Of a stretch of DNA of 64,000 nt, positions 56,501 to 61,075 are shown in pieces (positions within the stretch are counted from its first letter, which is position 1; every line of letters begins with the position of its first letter). Under the pieces are notes generated by a model. That model was not told the DNA's origin, did no database searches, and saw only the letters and a program-made list of their open reading frames with translations. Where the stretch lies: contig CM055823.1 in NCBI GenBank assembly GCA_029582265.1, positions 4,836,001 through 4,900,000 of the forward strand, given 5' to 3'. The stretch comes from Zoroaster sp. YZ-2022 (Eukaryota > Echinodermata > Asteroidea > Forcipulatida > Zoroasteridae). A program made the translations under genes and the position numbers.

Positions 56501-58539
56501 TCTTAAACTAGAACATCGATTCCATGCCCTGTTGAAAGTCTACTCTGATCGTGACGATACTGCCCCTTTAAGTCTGACATGCTGTTGGACGGTAACTTTA
56601 TAAATTCAACATAAAAACATTTTCTCTAATATGAAATCACTTAGGGAGGAATCATTTCTCAAGATGCTTACGACGTGTACCAACTTTATACTTCGTCATG
56701 TTTTAGATTACAATTTGTTAGGTTGATAATCTCGTTGTTACCAATGGTTTGCCTTCCCTTCAATGACTTAAATAGACATCGTCACGATCAGAGCAGACTT
56801 TCAACAGGGCATGGAATCAATGTCCTAGCTTAAGATGAACACAGTGACTGTGTAATATGACCTTATGACCTGTGTAATATGACCTTATCATGTTGGGTAT
56901 TATTTTCAATCACTGAGTTAATCTAAAATTAGCACTCCGATCCCATACTCTCATCTCATGTTGATCGTGACTATACAGTCATTTTGCGTTGATTTTCGAA
57001 TTTTCTAAATTAGAGCTTTAATCGTTTACTTTGCTTTCCAGGATTACTATGATAATGCAATAGAGAGTCAAACAATCTTTAATGGTATTTGTAATTTTTT
57101 GACATATCCCTAACCGCTAACTCTATTTACATGTCTGAGTGGAGGTGACCTTCAACATTGATCTCCCTGATAATGGTTCGTTTTATCTGTATCAGACAGT
57201 TTTATCTCACAAAGAGGAGGAAGTATGTTTCCTGTACGGTATTCAATTAATATCATTCCCTTCAATTCCTCATTCACGTAAGAATGGGTGTATGCTACTA
57301 ATGTTTATAATTATATAAATCTGTCCAAAGGCAGGTTTGATTATCATAACAGTTGCATGGGCGGATCCAGAACATTTTTAGGGGGGAACTGAGAATCAAA
57401 AACAATTATTTTTCAGTACTATGCGCAACGGCTAGTACAGTACTAAGTAGTTCACCTCCTTATGTTTATCCCGCACACTGTGGGAATGAGAGTGCGTTCT
57501 CCCCTCCCCTCCCCCCTCTCTCTCTTTTTCTCTCATTTTTGTTTTTTATTTTTTTATTTTTTTATTTTTTTAAACGATTTTAGGGGGGGGGCTACAGTCC
57601 CCTTAAACCCCCCCCCCCCGGATCCGCTAATGAGTTGACATGACAAACAGAGAAAATAACGCATTATAAAACCACACAAGTTTTGAGCGGGCACGGGAAA
57701 CAAATTTTGCACGATGAAGAAGAGTCTACTTGTATTCTTTTCCATTTTCATTAATATGATGAACAAATATCACCCAAAATTAACAAATTAAAACCAAATT
57801 AAATACAAATTTAATTTGAAATGATGAATAAAAATTCCAACCAAAGGGAGTTTTTTCAATGACTAATTAAGTTAATACTGACAAGCGTTTTTAAGTGTGT
57901 CTGCATTCCTTTCATCAATCGAAAAACTTTTGGGGAAATTTAGTCTGATTAACCCTAACTCCCTAGGCCCCATTTGCTTACACATAACCTGAATCCTCCA
58001 AAATCCTTCAGTAGTAAAGCAAGCACATGACATGTATGCACACATGTGTTTCTAATGTGTGATACATGTACATGACCAGGGACCCTCCCTGCATGCATAG
58101 AGCAATAAACAGTGTCCATTGACCCAAACACCGACCTTCCAACCACTACAACAAACATGGAAGTAAATCCTTCACTTTAGCAAAGAGCATGTAGCTTTGT
58201 AACCTCAATCCTTCAAAATCCTTCACTTTAGCAAAGAGGATTTGGGAGGATTTGGGAAGGTTAGAGTTAAGGCAATTTAAAAACAAAAACAGGCAGTTGG
58301 CTGATTTTGACCTCTGCATAGTAGAAGTGTTAATTAAGACCTTGTGAAAAATAGATTATAGGGTATGAAATGCACAGAGTGGATATCAAATAGCAGTTTA
58401 CCTCAACAAGCCTCCATCGACCAACGACTTCTGCTACACTTTCCGCTACTGAAGAAAGAATAGGGCCAAAGATAGCCACTTTGACTGGAGGTTGATGTAA
58501 CTGATCATACAGCATGTTCAGTGCAGTAACCTTATTTCC
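22957..58539 (-). CDS. GABA-B-type receptor (class C GPCR), 14 exons seen, interrupted in TM4
   Basis: Coding exons, 5' to 3': 58539-58402, 56286-56119, 53731-53630, 52311-52246, 51442-51251, 49391-49161, 45145-45082, 43947-43858, 43677-43521, 43003-42871, 41157-41050, the TM4 exon (40537-40487 plus 28039-27965), 24799-24654, 24178-23986 and 23127-22957. All junctions are GT/AG and every phase agrees. The approximately 694 visible residues cover a Venus-flytrap ligand domain, stalk, seven helices and a short tail ending SYQY. No long C-terminal coiled coil is seen, unlike vertebrate GABA-B subunits. Family marks: [52 protein letters not shown] and LFIPK. The product would sit in the plasma membrane and signal through G proteins; its ligand is unproven. 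The first exon lies beyond 64 kb. The TM4 exon is broken by a 12.4-kb transposon, so this allele may be a null. Confidence 0.85.
23478..23870. repeat. 17-bp minisatellite, about 23 copies
   Basis: The unit is CTACAGTCAAGGTATCG with CTGCAG variants. It lies in the last intron of the receptor gene, about 115 bp from the TM6-TM7 exon. A 254-codon ORF running through it is a repeat artefact ([16 protein letters not shown] pattern). Confidence 0.85.
23986..24178 (-). CDS. receptor exon: TM6 and TM7
   Basis: Acceptor TTCTCTTCTCAG; its first base completes Arg. Encodes [22 protein letters not shown]6 ([13 protein letters not shown]) and TM7 ([20 protein letters not shown]), ending PK before GTGTGT. 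LNDS.Y.G.S.YN is a hallmark of GABA-B receptors. Confidence 0.88.
24179..24653. other. receptor intron
   Basis: Intron between the TM5 and TM6-7 exons, with donor AAG/GTAATG at 24653. No repeat family is recognised; small opposing ORFs at 24259-24464 are not supported. Confidence 0.6.
24654..24799 (-). CDS. receptor exon: extracellular loop 2 and TM5
   Basis: Acceptor TTATTTTATGTTTAG before ACAGATG; phase 0 in, phase 2 out. [20 protein letters not shown] then TM5 [19 protein letters not shown] and STR. The Cys in loop 2 is the usual partner of the Cys at the top of TM3 (in exon 41157-41050). Confidence 0.88.
24800..25388. other. receptor intron, no repeat family named
   Basis: A+T-rich. ACGCGTTCCACCGAAATCAG (24850) and its inverse near 25216 (GATTTCGGTAGAACGCGTCA) are ends of an inverted-repeat element of about 390 bp (24840-25235). 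Confidence 0.55.
25389..25604. repeat. 41-bp tandem repeat, five copies
   Basis: AGTTACCGTCTGGTTACTCA followed by TTGAAAATGTGCATATTTTTA repeats at 25390, 25441, 25482, 25523 and 25564. Intronic. Confidence 0.85.
25720..25888. mobile_element. CACTGTAA-ended MITE, family 2, copy 2
   Basis: CACTGTAAGAAATATTTGAC to ACGTTTTTACAGTG with TA outside; interior GGTTGATATGTTGCCCAACA. Inverse of 1079-1284; slightly shorter by an internal deletion relative to 48479-48680. Confidence 0.7.
26317..26790. mobile_element. MITE with GGGTGCACCCCACTAAA ends, copy 1
   Basis: Left GGGTGCACCCCACTAAAT, right ATTTAGTGGGGTGCACCC. The body (CCATTTTGGAAAAAGGCCTT, GGATCCCAGGTTATGATAGT) is found inverted at 55610-55980. 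Intronic and non-coding. Confidence 0.7.
26791..27964. other. receptor intron 3' of TM4; mixed repeats
   Basis: Contains small inverted pairs, e.g. TTTATATTTTATTGATTGAA with TTCAATCAATAAAATATTAA near 27724-27776, and CACAGAGCGGGTCACATA at 27850 (compare 22041). No exon is recognised. Donor CAG/GTATAG at 27964. Confidence 0.5.
27965..28039 (-). CDS. receptor TM4 exon, second half
   Basis: 25 codons: [19 protein letters not shown] then RVRVPQ, ending CAG before GTATAG. WQIFDP matches the W-Q-x-x-D-P motif at the end of TM4 in GABA-B receptors. Going upstream, the reading frame runs straight into transposon sequence (28042 onward). The missing first half of the helix is found at 40487-40537. 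Confidence 0.85.
28050..28361. repeat. left-arm CCTGTGGTA motif array
   Basis: Repeated ACCACAGGAACATT and ACCACAGGTACC units with a few inverted ones. Such subterminal arrays in other transposons are transposase-binding sites; that role is an inference here. Overlapping ORFs in three frames are artefacts. Confidence 0.7.
28362..28678 (-). repeat. 3' LTR (left)
   Basis: 317 bp. Differs from the right LTR at CCACGCCAAACA versus CCACATAAACA. Pyrimidine-rich on the plus strand. Confidence 0.9.
28679..28694 (-). promoter_or_regulatory. polypurine tract
   Basis: On the minus strand AAAAAGTAGGGGAATT directly precedes the 3' LTR start TGTGGTATG. This is the plus-strand DNA primer position in LTR retrotransposons. 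Confidence 0.75.
28915..29477 (-). pseudogene. SGNH/GDSL hydrolase-like ORF of the LTR element, one frameshift
   Basis: ATG at 29477 has an in-frame TAA nine bases upstream. Motifs in order: GHSF (the block I Ser position), GEGGLTI (block II Gly), DLGTND (block III Asn) and, past the frame break, LDGVHL (block V Asp-x-x-His), ending EIL with TGA at 28915. These are the four conserved blocks of SGNH esterases/lipases. A one-base shift near 29065 separates block V from the rest. The ORF lies between integrase and the 3' LTR, where env sits in retrovirus-like elements. It might be a sugar- or lipid-ester hydrolase or a nucleic-acid-binding derivative; nothing here decides. Confidence 0.7.
29478..30110. 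other. spacer between integrase and SGNH ORF
   Basis: No motif on the minus strand. The plus-strand ORF at 29508-29762 is unsupported. A splice acceptor-like CATAAG/G lies just before the SGNH ATG, but no donor was identified. Confidence 0.45.
30111..31375 (-). pseudogene. integrase of the LTR element
   Basis: Zinc-binding part ends IRKCERC; its His pair (GHQG) lies in another frame near 31350, so a frameshift separates it. The catalytic core shows Asp in LAVDFVKVD, Asp in HSDQGRNFE and Glu in [11 protein letters not shown], the D,D-35-E pattern. It is followed by [15 protein letters not shown] and a C-terminal domain with [10 protein letters not shown]. The core from 31286 to 30111 is open for 391 codons. 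No chromodomain is evident. Confidence 0.88.
31331..32270 (-). pseudogene. RNase H domain of the LTR element
   Basis: Reads [16 protein letters not shown] (first Asp), [11 protein letters not shown] (Glu), [12 protein letters not shown] (Asp) and [12 protein letters not shown] (last acidic site): a Ty3/Gypsy RNase H. A linker to integrase follows in a different frame (31609-31331). Frame changes near 31600 and 32240 break continuity with neighbours. Confidence 0.85.
32271..33200 (-). pseudogene. reverse transcriptase of the LTR element, frameshifted
   Basis: The N-terminal part is [20 protein letters not shown] (about 33060). The palm contains [32 protein letters not shown] and the catalytic YLDD at about 32575-32590. 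At least two frame changes separate these parts, so no single ORF covers the domain. Confidence 0.85.
33240..34110 (-). pseudogene. aspartic protease and linker of the LTR element
   Basis: LDTGAETSL, with the protease Asp-Thr-Gly-Ala site at 34071-34060, identifies a retropepsin. The frame stops about 16 codons later, and the following sequence continues in another frame (34078-33860). An 85-codon linker ORF (33503-33246) follows before RT. Confidence 0.7.
34261..35316 (-). pseudogene. gag of the LTR element, frameshifted
   Basis: Starts [20 protein letters not shown] at 35316. A capsid-like segment follows with [20 protein letters not shown] and [16 protein letters not shown]. After frame changes near 34720 and 34570, a nucleocapsid zinc knuckle [14 protein letters not shown] (C-x2-C-x4-H-x4-C) is read at about 34395. 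Broken into three frames. Confidence 0.85.
35386..36012. other. 5' leader of the LTR element
   Basis: Untranslated leader between LTR and gag on the minus strand. No conserved motif recognised; small ORFs on the plus strand are unsupported. Confidence 0.5.
36013..36028 (-). promoter_or_regulatory. primer-binding site
   Basis: Two bases after the 5' LTR end, the minus strand reads TGGTAACACGGATGGG, starting with the TGG complementary to a tRNA 3' CCA. The tRNA species was not assigned. Confidence 0.6.
36031..36346 (-). repeat. 5' LTR (right)
   Basis: 316 bp, almost identical to 28362-28678. Begins TGTGGTATGTGAGC on the minus strand and ends TTTCACTACA. Confidence 0.9.
36347..36600. repeat. 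palindromic CCTGTGGTAA array
   Basis: The left part carries CCTGTGGTAACG units and the right part the inverse CGTTACCACAGG units, meeting near 36478 (TTCCTGTGGTACCACAGAC). The whole can fold into a hairpin of over 100 bp per arm. It is the continuation of the left-arm array, split by the LTR insertion. Confidence 0.75.
36601..39480. other. interior of the outer transposon, no ORF
   Basis: A+T-rich. Phrases such as AATTAAAGTCACCAAAGAAC and CACCAAGCTYCT recur loosely between 37200 and 38000. A copy of the hairpin-module retroelement sits at 37678-37862. No transposase, helicase or other domain is recognised on either strand. Confidence 0.55.
37678..37862. mobile_element. hairpin-module retroelement fragment inside the outer transposon
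   Basis: Very similar to 598-785: GGGATGATCCTCCAGCAGTC, CCTGAGGACGATCAGAGCAT, ACTGATCGAAACATCGAG, GATTCCACATGGTGTCACCG. Its close match to the copy at 598 suggests a relatively recent insertion. Confidence 0.6.
40084..40486. repeat. right-arm CCTGTGGTA array, three long units
   Basis: Units of about 120 bp (ATTACCACATAAATTTGTGT, TTTTCCTGTGGTAATTTCTG, TATCTACATGTACCACTGAA) repeat three times up to the element tip at 40486. Confidence 0.75.
40487..40537 (-). CDS. receptor TM4 exon, first half
   Basis: The acceptor GTTTTTATTACAG precedes GTTATAAAAG; phase 0, matching the donor of exon 41050. 17 codons: [17 protein letters not shown], i.e. the intracellular loop 2 end and start of TM4. The next bases are the transposon tip CCCTTATG, which adds an in-frame TGA two codons on. 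Confidence 0.82.
41050..41157 (-). CDS. receptor exon: TM3 and intracellular loop 2
   Basis: 36 codons, [20 protein letters not shown] then [16 protein letters not shown]. Acceptor TTTTGTTTTAATCAG, donor AAG/GTAAGA. GxMFxKxWRV is the conserved TM3 end in GABA-B receptors; the Cys is the loop disulfide site. Confidence 0.9.
41214..41784. mobile_element. hAT-like MITE (GGGCTGTGC family), copy 2
   Basis: GGGTGTGCCTTTTCG left and CCCAGCACAGCCC right, with GGATACCCG and GGTAATGACAGTTTCGGTC inside, as at 2044-2417. Intronic. Confidence 0.5.
41839..42108. mobile_element. piggyBac-like MITE, copy 3
   Basis: TTAACCCTAACCACCCTAG at the left, CTAGGGGTTAGGGTTAA at the right: TTAA duplication and CCCTAAC tips. 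Intronic. Confidence 0.65.
42318..42674. mobile_element. 355-bp MITE, left member of an inverted pair
   Basis: From ATAACACTAGTCTACAGCC to TTGTTGACCAGTGTAAT. The same sequence lies inverted at 44481-44834 at high identity. Contains CTACATGTACATGTGTACAC. No ORF of note. Confidence 0.75.
42871..43003 (-). CDS. receptor exon: intracellular loop 1, TM2
   Basis: Acceptor TTTTTTTGTTTCTCAAG; the first base completes Arg. [37 protein letters not shown], ending CT before GTAAAG, phase 0. SxPxxNNL is a typical GABA-B TM2 entry. The donor (ACG/GTAAAG) is a little weak. Confidence 0.86.
43142..43169. repeat. snapback hairpin CCATGGAGGAA/TTCCTCCATGG
   Basis: Perfect 11-bp arms around a T-rich loop, with outer imperfect pairing of ACAGTTTAT and TTATCACTGT. 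The same arm sequence forms the hairpin at 10956-10983. Intronic. Confidence 0.6.
43521..43677 (-). CDS. receptor exon: stalk and TM1
   Basis: Acceptor CTTTGACCTTCCAG; phase 1 in, phase 2 out. [20 protein letters not shown], then TM1 ([20 protein letters not shown]) and FNIWKRKHR. Donor ACAG/GTATGT. Confidence 0.88.
43858..43947 (-). CDS. receptor exon: end of ligand domain
   Basis: Acceptor ATATTTCTGTTACAG; phases 1 and 1. [20 protein letters not shown] then DTSEIWYQN, equivalent to the YYDSTKDxLSW segment of GABA-B subunits. Confidence 0.85.
44481..44834. mobile_element. 355-bp MITE, right member of an inverted pair
   Basis: Inverse of 42318-42674, ending GACCAGTGTTAT. Together the two enclose the TM2, TM1 and ligand-domain-end exons. 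The 82-codon ORF at 44813 starts inside its tip and shows no domain. Confidence 0.75.
45082..45145 (-). CDS. receptor exon: ligand-domain strand (GHVAFSEDG)
   Basis: Acceptor TTTATAATACAG before GGACATGTG; phase 0 in, 1 out. [20 protein letters not shown] plus I and the first base of the next codon, equal to the GVSGHVxFD segment of the family. Too short to be found by ORF length, but phases and neighbours fix it. Confidence 0.85.
45335..45602. mobile_element. Tc1/mariner-like MITE (CTCACTGGCCA ends)
   Basis: TACACTCACTGGCCAAACGT left and ACTTATGGCCAGTGAGTGTA right, inverted and TA-flanked, with GTATTGCAAC/GTTGCAATAC following inside. 268 bp, non-coding, intronic. Confidence 0.7.
45715..46310. 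mobile_element. foldback MITE, copy 3, with an insertion
   Basis: AGGGCAATATCGTCACGATG to GATCGAGACGATATTGTCCC. Between about 45857 and 46250 it is filled by A-rich sequence starting (TCAA)n, ATCTCATTTATTTCCATACT, which looks like the 3' end of a minus-strand LINE. Confidence 0.6.
46447..46712. mobile_element. mariner-like MITE, copy 2
   Basis: Inverse of 3228-3493 with very few differences (e.g. GTGCAGTTGTTTCTCATC). TA on both sides. Confidence 0.7.
46713..47139. other. receptor intron, no element named
   Basis: A+T-rich; ORF at 46728-46916 (minus) is unsupported. Confidence 0.45.
47140..47314. mobile_element. short MITE with TAGTCTTGGTTCAAGACTG ends
   Basis: Perfect 19-bp inverted ends, continuing as GTTTTTGATACACGATCCAT with ATGGATCGTGAAAAATAC. 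175 bp, no ORF. Confidence 0.7.
47315..47710. other. receptor intron, nothing recognised
   Basis: No repeats or ORFs of note. Confidence 0.45.
47711..48035. repeat. 22-bp minisatellite, about 14 copies
   Basis: ACACTTCTAGTGCGACGCGACA repeats with small changes (TAATGCGACG, GCAACACA). Very CpG-rich (CGACGCGAC), unlike its A+T-rich surroundings. Intronic. Confidence 0.85.
48479..48680. mobile_element. CACTGTAA-ended MITE, family 2, copy 3
   Basis: CACTGTAAGAAATATTGGGT to ACGTTTTTACAGAG. The interior keeps CAAAATATGTGAACAGTTGTGG, which is missing from copy 2. Confidence 0.7.
48681..49160. other. receptor intron, nothing recognised
   Basis: A+T-rich. No supported ORF or repeat family. Confidence 0.45.
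49161..49391 (-). CDS. receptor exon: ligand-domain C-lobe
   Basis: 77 codons, phases 0 and 0. [20 protein letters not shown], then [20 protein letters not shown] and NRQSFRGVS. YDxxWALAxxL and F.GVS are conserved family landmarks. Acceptor TTTATCCCATTCCCAG, donor TCG/GTAAGT. Confidence 0.88.
49711..50178. mobile_element. TTAA/CCCTCCTACTA element with a nested MITE
   Basis: TTAACCCTCCTACTA left, TAGTAGGAGGGTTAA right: clean TTAA target and CCCT tips, piggyBac-like. A relative without the nested piece is at 6289-6597. Confidence 0.7.
49858..50022. mobile_element. nested MITE (GTCACAAACTGAAAGGCGCC ends)
   Basis: GTCACAAACTGAAAGGCGCC, CTCGTTCAGAGGC at left and its inverse GCCTCTGAATGAGGGCGCC, TTTCAGTTTGTGAC at right. 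It splits the TTAA element around it. Confidence 0.7.
50400..50858. repeat. large foldback element
   Basis: TATGACATAAAACACAATAA, AGGGGGCCACTT at left pair with AAGTGGCCCCCTTTA, TTGTGTTTTATGTCATA at right. Imperfect pairing carries on to TTGGACGGAAAAAG/CAATTTTCCGTCC in the centre. Arms are over 200 bp. Confidence 0.7.
50859..51250. other. receptor intron, nothing recognised
   Basis: Contains no named repeat. The donor of the upstream exon is ATT/GTAAGT at 51250. Confidence 0.5.
51251..51442 (-). CDS. receptor exon: ligand-domain centre
   Basis: 64 codons, phases 0 and 0. [60 protein letters not shown]. Equivalent to the KKYVWFLIGWYADNWF segment. The Cys in VTC should pair with the Cys in VFC of the preceding exon. 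Confidence 0.88.
51880..52205. repeat. imperfect tandem repeat (CCTCTATCCAGTCAGTATAA)
   Basis: TATGGGAGTGGYAACATGGC, ATCCAGTG.CTTCAATGTAAG and CCTCTATCCAGTCAGTATAA recur four times at uneven spacing. The last phrase also occurs near 55990. Intronic. Confidence 0.65.
52246..52311 (-). CDS. receptor exon: short ligand-domain exon
   Basis: 22 codons, [20 protein letters not shown] then CS, phases 0 and 0. Acceptor TTAATCATTTCAAG, donor AGC/GTAAGT. Equals RxDxRIIxxxFYExxARKVFC of the family. Confidence 0.88.
52312..53319. other. receptor intron, nothing recognised
   Basis: A+T-rich. A GACAGGTGATGACGTTCTGG, CTTCTTGTCGAAACGTGGCAC phrase near 52860-52915 looks like another retroelement hairpin module remnant. 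Confidence 0.45.
53320..53585 (-). mobile_element. SINE body and tail, diverged copy
   Basis: The plus strand reads AACCATAATTGCTTCTCTTC, ACTCCCCAGGGAGTTGAGAT and AGTGTCCGTTGTTG, parallel to 3830-3990. The (GTT)n run at 53556-53585 may be its altered tail. The tRNA-like head is not seen. Confidence 0.5.
53630..53731 (-). CDS. receptor exon: ligand-domain helix and strand
   Basis: 34 codons, [34 protein letters not shown], phases 0 and 0. Acceptor TTTGTTTCAATTTTGATTCAG, trimmed here to TTGATTCAG; donor AAG/GTGAAT. ESFLSDP mirrors the family QSFFSDP. Confidence 0.88.
53732..54092. other. receptor intron, nothing recognised
   Basis: GGAACACAACGCGTTCCCAA and similar short inverted pairs near 53915-53990; no family named. 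Confidence 0.4.
54093..55978. mobile_element. MITE with GGGTGCACCCCACTAA ends, copy 2, heavily interrupted
   Basis: AGGGTGCACCCCACTAACG at left, TTTAGTGGGGTGCACACC at right, and body matches to 26317-26790 near both ends. The middle (about 54200-55580) is foreign: a duplicated segment with TACTGTTTCAAACAGTAC and CATGGTGCAACCGCGCATG at 55010 and 55419, and TTTCACGAAGAGCCACA repeats at 54285 and 54368. Confidence 0.55.
56119..56286 (-). CDS. receptor exon: ligand domain, SSSP segment
   Basis: 56 codons, [56 protein letters not shown], phases 0 and 0. Acceptor CTTTGTTCCAACATAG, donor GGG/GTAATG. The SSSPxLSxRxRYP and FxWxKIATxxE phrases are diagnostic. The exon begins with an ATG but this is internal. 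Confidence 0.88.
56404..56570. mobile_element. foldback MITE, copy 4 (short)
   Basis: AAAGGGGCAGTATGGTCATG to GATCGTGACGATACTGCCCC. Interior shortened. Confidence 0.6.
56772..56985. mobile_element. foldback MITE, copy 5
   Basis: ACATCGTCACGATCAGAGCA through CAACAGGGCATGGAAT to ATGTTGATCGTGACTATACA. Opposite orientation to copy 1. Confidence 0.55.
56986..57355. other. receptor intron, nothing recognised
   Basis: No ORF or repeat noted. Confidence 0.4.
57358..57632. mobile_element. GGCGGATCC-ended element
   Basis: GGGCGGATCCAGAA at left and CCCGGATCCGC at right, with pyrimidine-rich and T-rich sequence inside and G/C runs at 57582-57620. Such tips are common in hAT-type MITEs; tentative. Confidence 0.4.
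57951..58272. mobile_element. piggyBac-like MITE, copy 4
   Basis: TTAACCCTAACTCCCTAGGC to GGGAAGGTTAGAGTTAA, containing the inverse of the 18021/20610 body (CATGTACATGACCAGGGACC). It lies directly 3' of the first visible receptor exon. Confidence 0.65.
58402..58539 (-). CDS. receptor exon: ligand-domain N-lobe (first seen)
   Basis: 46 codons, [46 protein letters not shown], phases 0 and 0. Acceptor CTTGCTTTCAAACAG, donor GAG/GTAAAC. It fits directly after a phase-0 exon ending NDTK, as at 8419. The family disulfide pair in this region (Cys after NDTK and Cys in PGCSS) is absent in the part seen. Confidence 0.87.
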
Positions 58540-59055
58540 CTGTTTGAAAGCAAGAAAATCAAAGGAAATGTACAACCAGGGGTCAATTTCATAGGGCTGT
58601 TAAGCGGAACATTTTGCAAAACAAATATTTTCACTAAGCATTTTAAAACAAACTACCAACCAAAGTACACTCATTTTATGTGAATTGTTTGTTTGTAACC
58701 AAGAAAATCAGCTAAGCAAATATTTATGGTAAGTACTTTTCCCGTTAGGCAGCTCTATGAAATAAGTCCCAGGGCCGTAGCGAAGGCATATTTATTTATT
58801 TTTATTTATTTAAATTTTGTTTGTTTGTTTGTTTGCTTTTTTTTCTTTTGGGGGGGGGGGGAGGTTTGGGTTGTTGGAAAAAAATTGCTGACTGACTTCA
58901 TCGGTGGGGAAAACAAAAACTCATTCAAATCGCTGGACGAGGAGGTGGGTTTGGCATGAGACATATTAAAAATATTTTCGCCGACTGATGGGGTGATAGG
59001 CAATGGGAGGAAATTTTCTCCCGAAATTTAAACACCTCTGGCACAAAAACTACAA
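58540..59055. other. receptor intron, low-complexity
   Basis: T-rich and G-rich tracts (58790-58865) next to AGGGCCGTAGCGAAGG, which resembles a hAT-type MITE tip. No upstream receptor exon found. Confidence 0.45.
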
Positions 59056-59205
59056 GCCTGCTTCGAATACTTGACTGCTTCGAATACTTGACTGCTTCGA
59101 ATACTTGACTGCTTCGAATACTTGACTGCTTCGAATACTTGACTGCTTCGAATACTTGACTGCTTTGAATACTTGACTAAGTTGACTGCTTCGAATACTT
59201 GACTT
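59056..59205. repeat. 17-bp minisatellite, about 8 copies
   Basis: CTGCTTCGAATACTTGA repeats, with one TTTGAA variant and one AAGTTGACTG interruption. Confidence 0.85.
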
Positions 59206-60393
59206 GGTGGTTTATTTGCCAACTGGTGAGGCTCAATTTTACAGTTGAGGCTCGATTTGTCGAGAGAATCGATACTCTTGGTTCATCCCGCTAGTTCGCC
59301 TGTGAAAACACGCGAGTACTTATTGTGAAGAAATCTTCACAGGTTATTAAAATGTCTAACAACCTATATGGTTGAAATTAACGCACTTCACGTCTCTGTA
59401 CATTTCGTGATTATTATGACGCAGTATTGTATGGACCAATCCTCATTAAACTGTATTACATCAAATTTTCTGTAAATAAAGCATTAATATTTCCTGCATT
59501 AAAATGAATGGAGACATTTAAATTTAAGGTTTTAATCGAATAAAAGTGACCTTTTTATTTGAGAGAGTTGGAATACTAAACTGATTTAATGGAAGGAAAT
59601 TTGTGTCAGGCCTTGAAGTGACATTAATTCAAATGAAAGATTTCAGAAGCATACATGCAAAAAACCATTAGTAGAATGTCTGTAATTTAACCTATTTTAC
59701 CCATTAACGAGAAGAGTGAAATGCTGTTAGATCTCAAATTAGTGCTGAATAATTTCTCAGCTGTTTGGTGTCTTCACCAACTTCACATCAAGTTAGCACT
59801 TGTTTATTATTCAGTAACTTTGTTTTTTGGGGTGTTACCAAAGGTTTACACCCTGTTTAAGTATATTGTGCAAACTCCACAAACATGTTGTTTTGACACC
59901 GTTAGTTGTAGCTTCCTGTCAAATCGTTTTTAGTATAGAATCTGAACACAGCAACGGTTACTGAGTTACCATTTATTTACACAAGTATTTGGCCACGAAT
60001 CTTAATAATTAAATTATATATCATGAAATGGAAATCTGTTAGACTATATCTGGCATTCTAGACTGGAAAAAATAGAATCTTCTAACATATGCATTACAAT
60101 AAAAAGATGATGCTTTAAAATAGTCAAGGTATTTTTTAATTCGATGGCTTTGGCATGTGAATCCACAAAGGATCCGAAATTGTGTACCGTACGTGACATC
60201 AGACGAATTAATAAAACAGCCCATTTTAATAATTCAAGGTTTGTTTTAAAAGACATCTTGTCTCCCGCTCATATTCATCGTCTTATATTTCTTATAGCTC
60301 TATTCATTTCGTTGGTTTGTTATTTGTCCTTTGTTTTTTTGTGTTATTTTGTGTAATTGTTCGATTTAATATTGTGTTATTTATTTGTTTATT
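59206..60393. other. no gene recognised
   Basis: A+T-rich. I searched the minus strand for the missing signal-peptide exon of the receptor (VAGLFPLS-type text) and did not see it. Small ORFs unsupported. Confidence 0.5.
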
Positions 60394-60487
60394 ATATTAA
60401 CCCTAACTCCCTAGACAACAAAGCCAGTTGGAGGATTTTGAAGGATTTTTATTGTTTTAATACAATGCCTACGGAGTTAGGGTTAAA
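60394..60487. mobile_element. piggyBac-like MITE, copy 5 (compact)
   Basis: A 90-bp element: TTAACCCTAACTCCCTAG to GCCTACGGAGTTAGGGTTAA. Contains GGAGGATTTTGAAGGATTTT. The cleanest copy: both TTAA and 10-bp CCCTAACTCC tips are perfect. Confidence 0.75.
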
Positions 60488-60814
60488 GGGACTATGAAGT
60501 GTGTTTTTGTCTTTCGTTATTCGTTATTGTTTTATCAGTTGATATGAATAAAAAAACAATTTTAAGTTTGTTTTGTGTCTTGAGTGGAATTTCTAATTAA
60601 ATTAAACAAAATTTGTTTAAAGTTTTGCACGACGCGAGGTGGCGCTATTCGTGACGTACACCCGGGCAGAGAACAAAGCAATCAAAGGTTTTCGTCATTT
60701 GCTAGCGTGCCTTTTTAACCCATTATTGTTGGCCATCATTGTTGCCACTAGGTAATAAAACAGTCATGAACTGCTAGCAACGTGTGTACACACGACTTAT
60801 GTAATAAACATGTA

Positions 60815-61075
60815 CTTAAGTAAAACTTGTAGCTTTGCATGGTGAAGAGGATAAGTAAAGACTGTTGACATTAAAAACGTTGGGAAACTTCAATGGTAAA
60901 ACATGACACAGTGTGCCACGTAAACATGGGCTAGTGCTAAAAATTTCCAAGTATACGTTTCGATATGTATTCTCCTGACGACGATCGAAACGTCGAGTTG
61001 TAACCTCCAGTTCTTTTCAGAACTAATTACTACTCAATAGAGAATTTCACTTGGTGTCACCGCAATTAGTCTACC
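60815..61075. mobile_element. inverted-repeat retroelement, copy with short hairpin
   Basis: AACTTGTAGCTTTGCATGGT at left, CCTGACGACGATCGAAACGT, then GAATTTCACTTGGTGTCACC at right. The stem of the hairpin module is deleted here (CTGACGA-CGATC-GAAAC). Confidence 0.55.
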
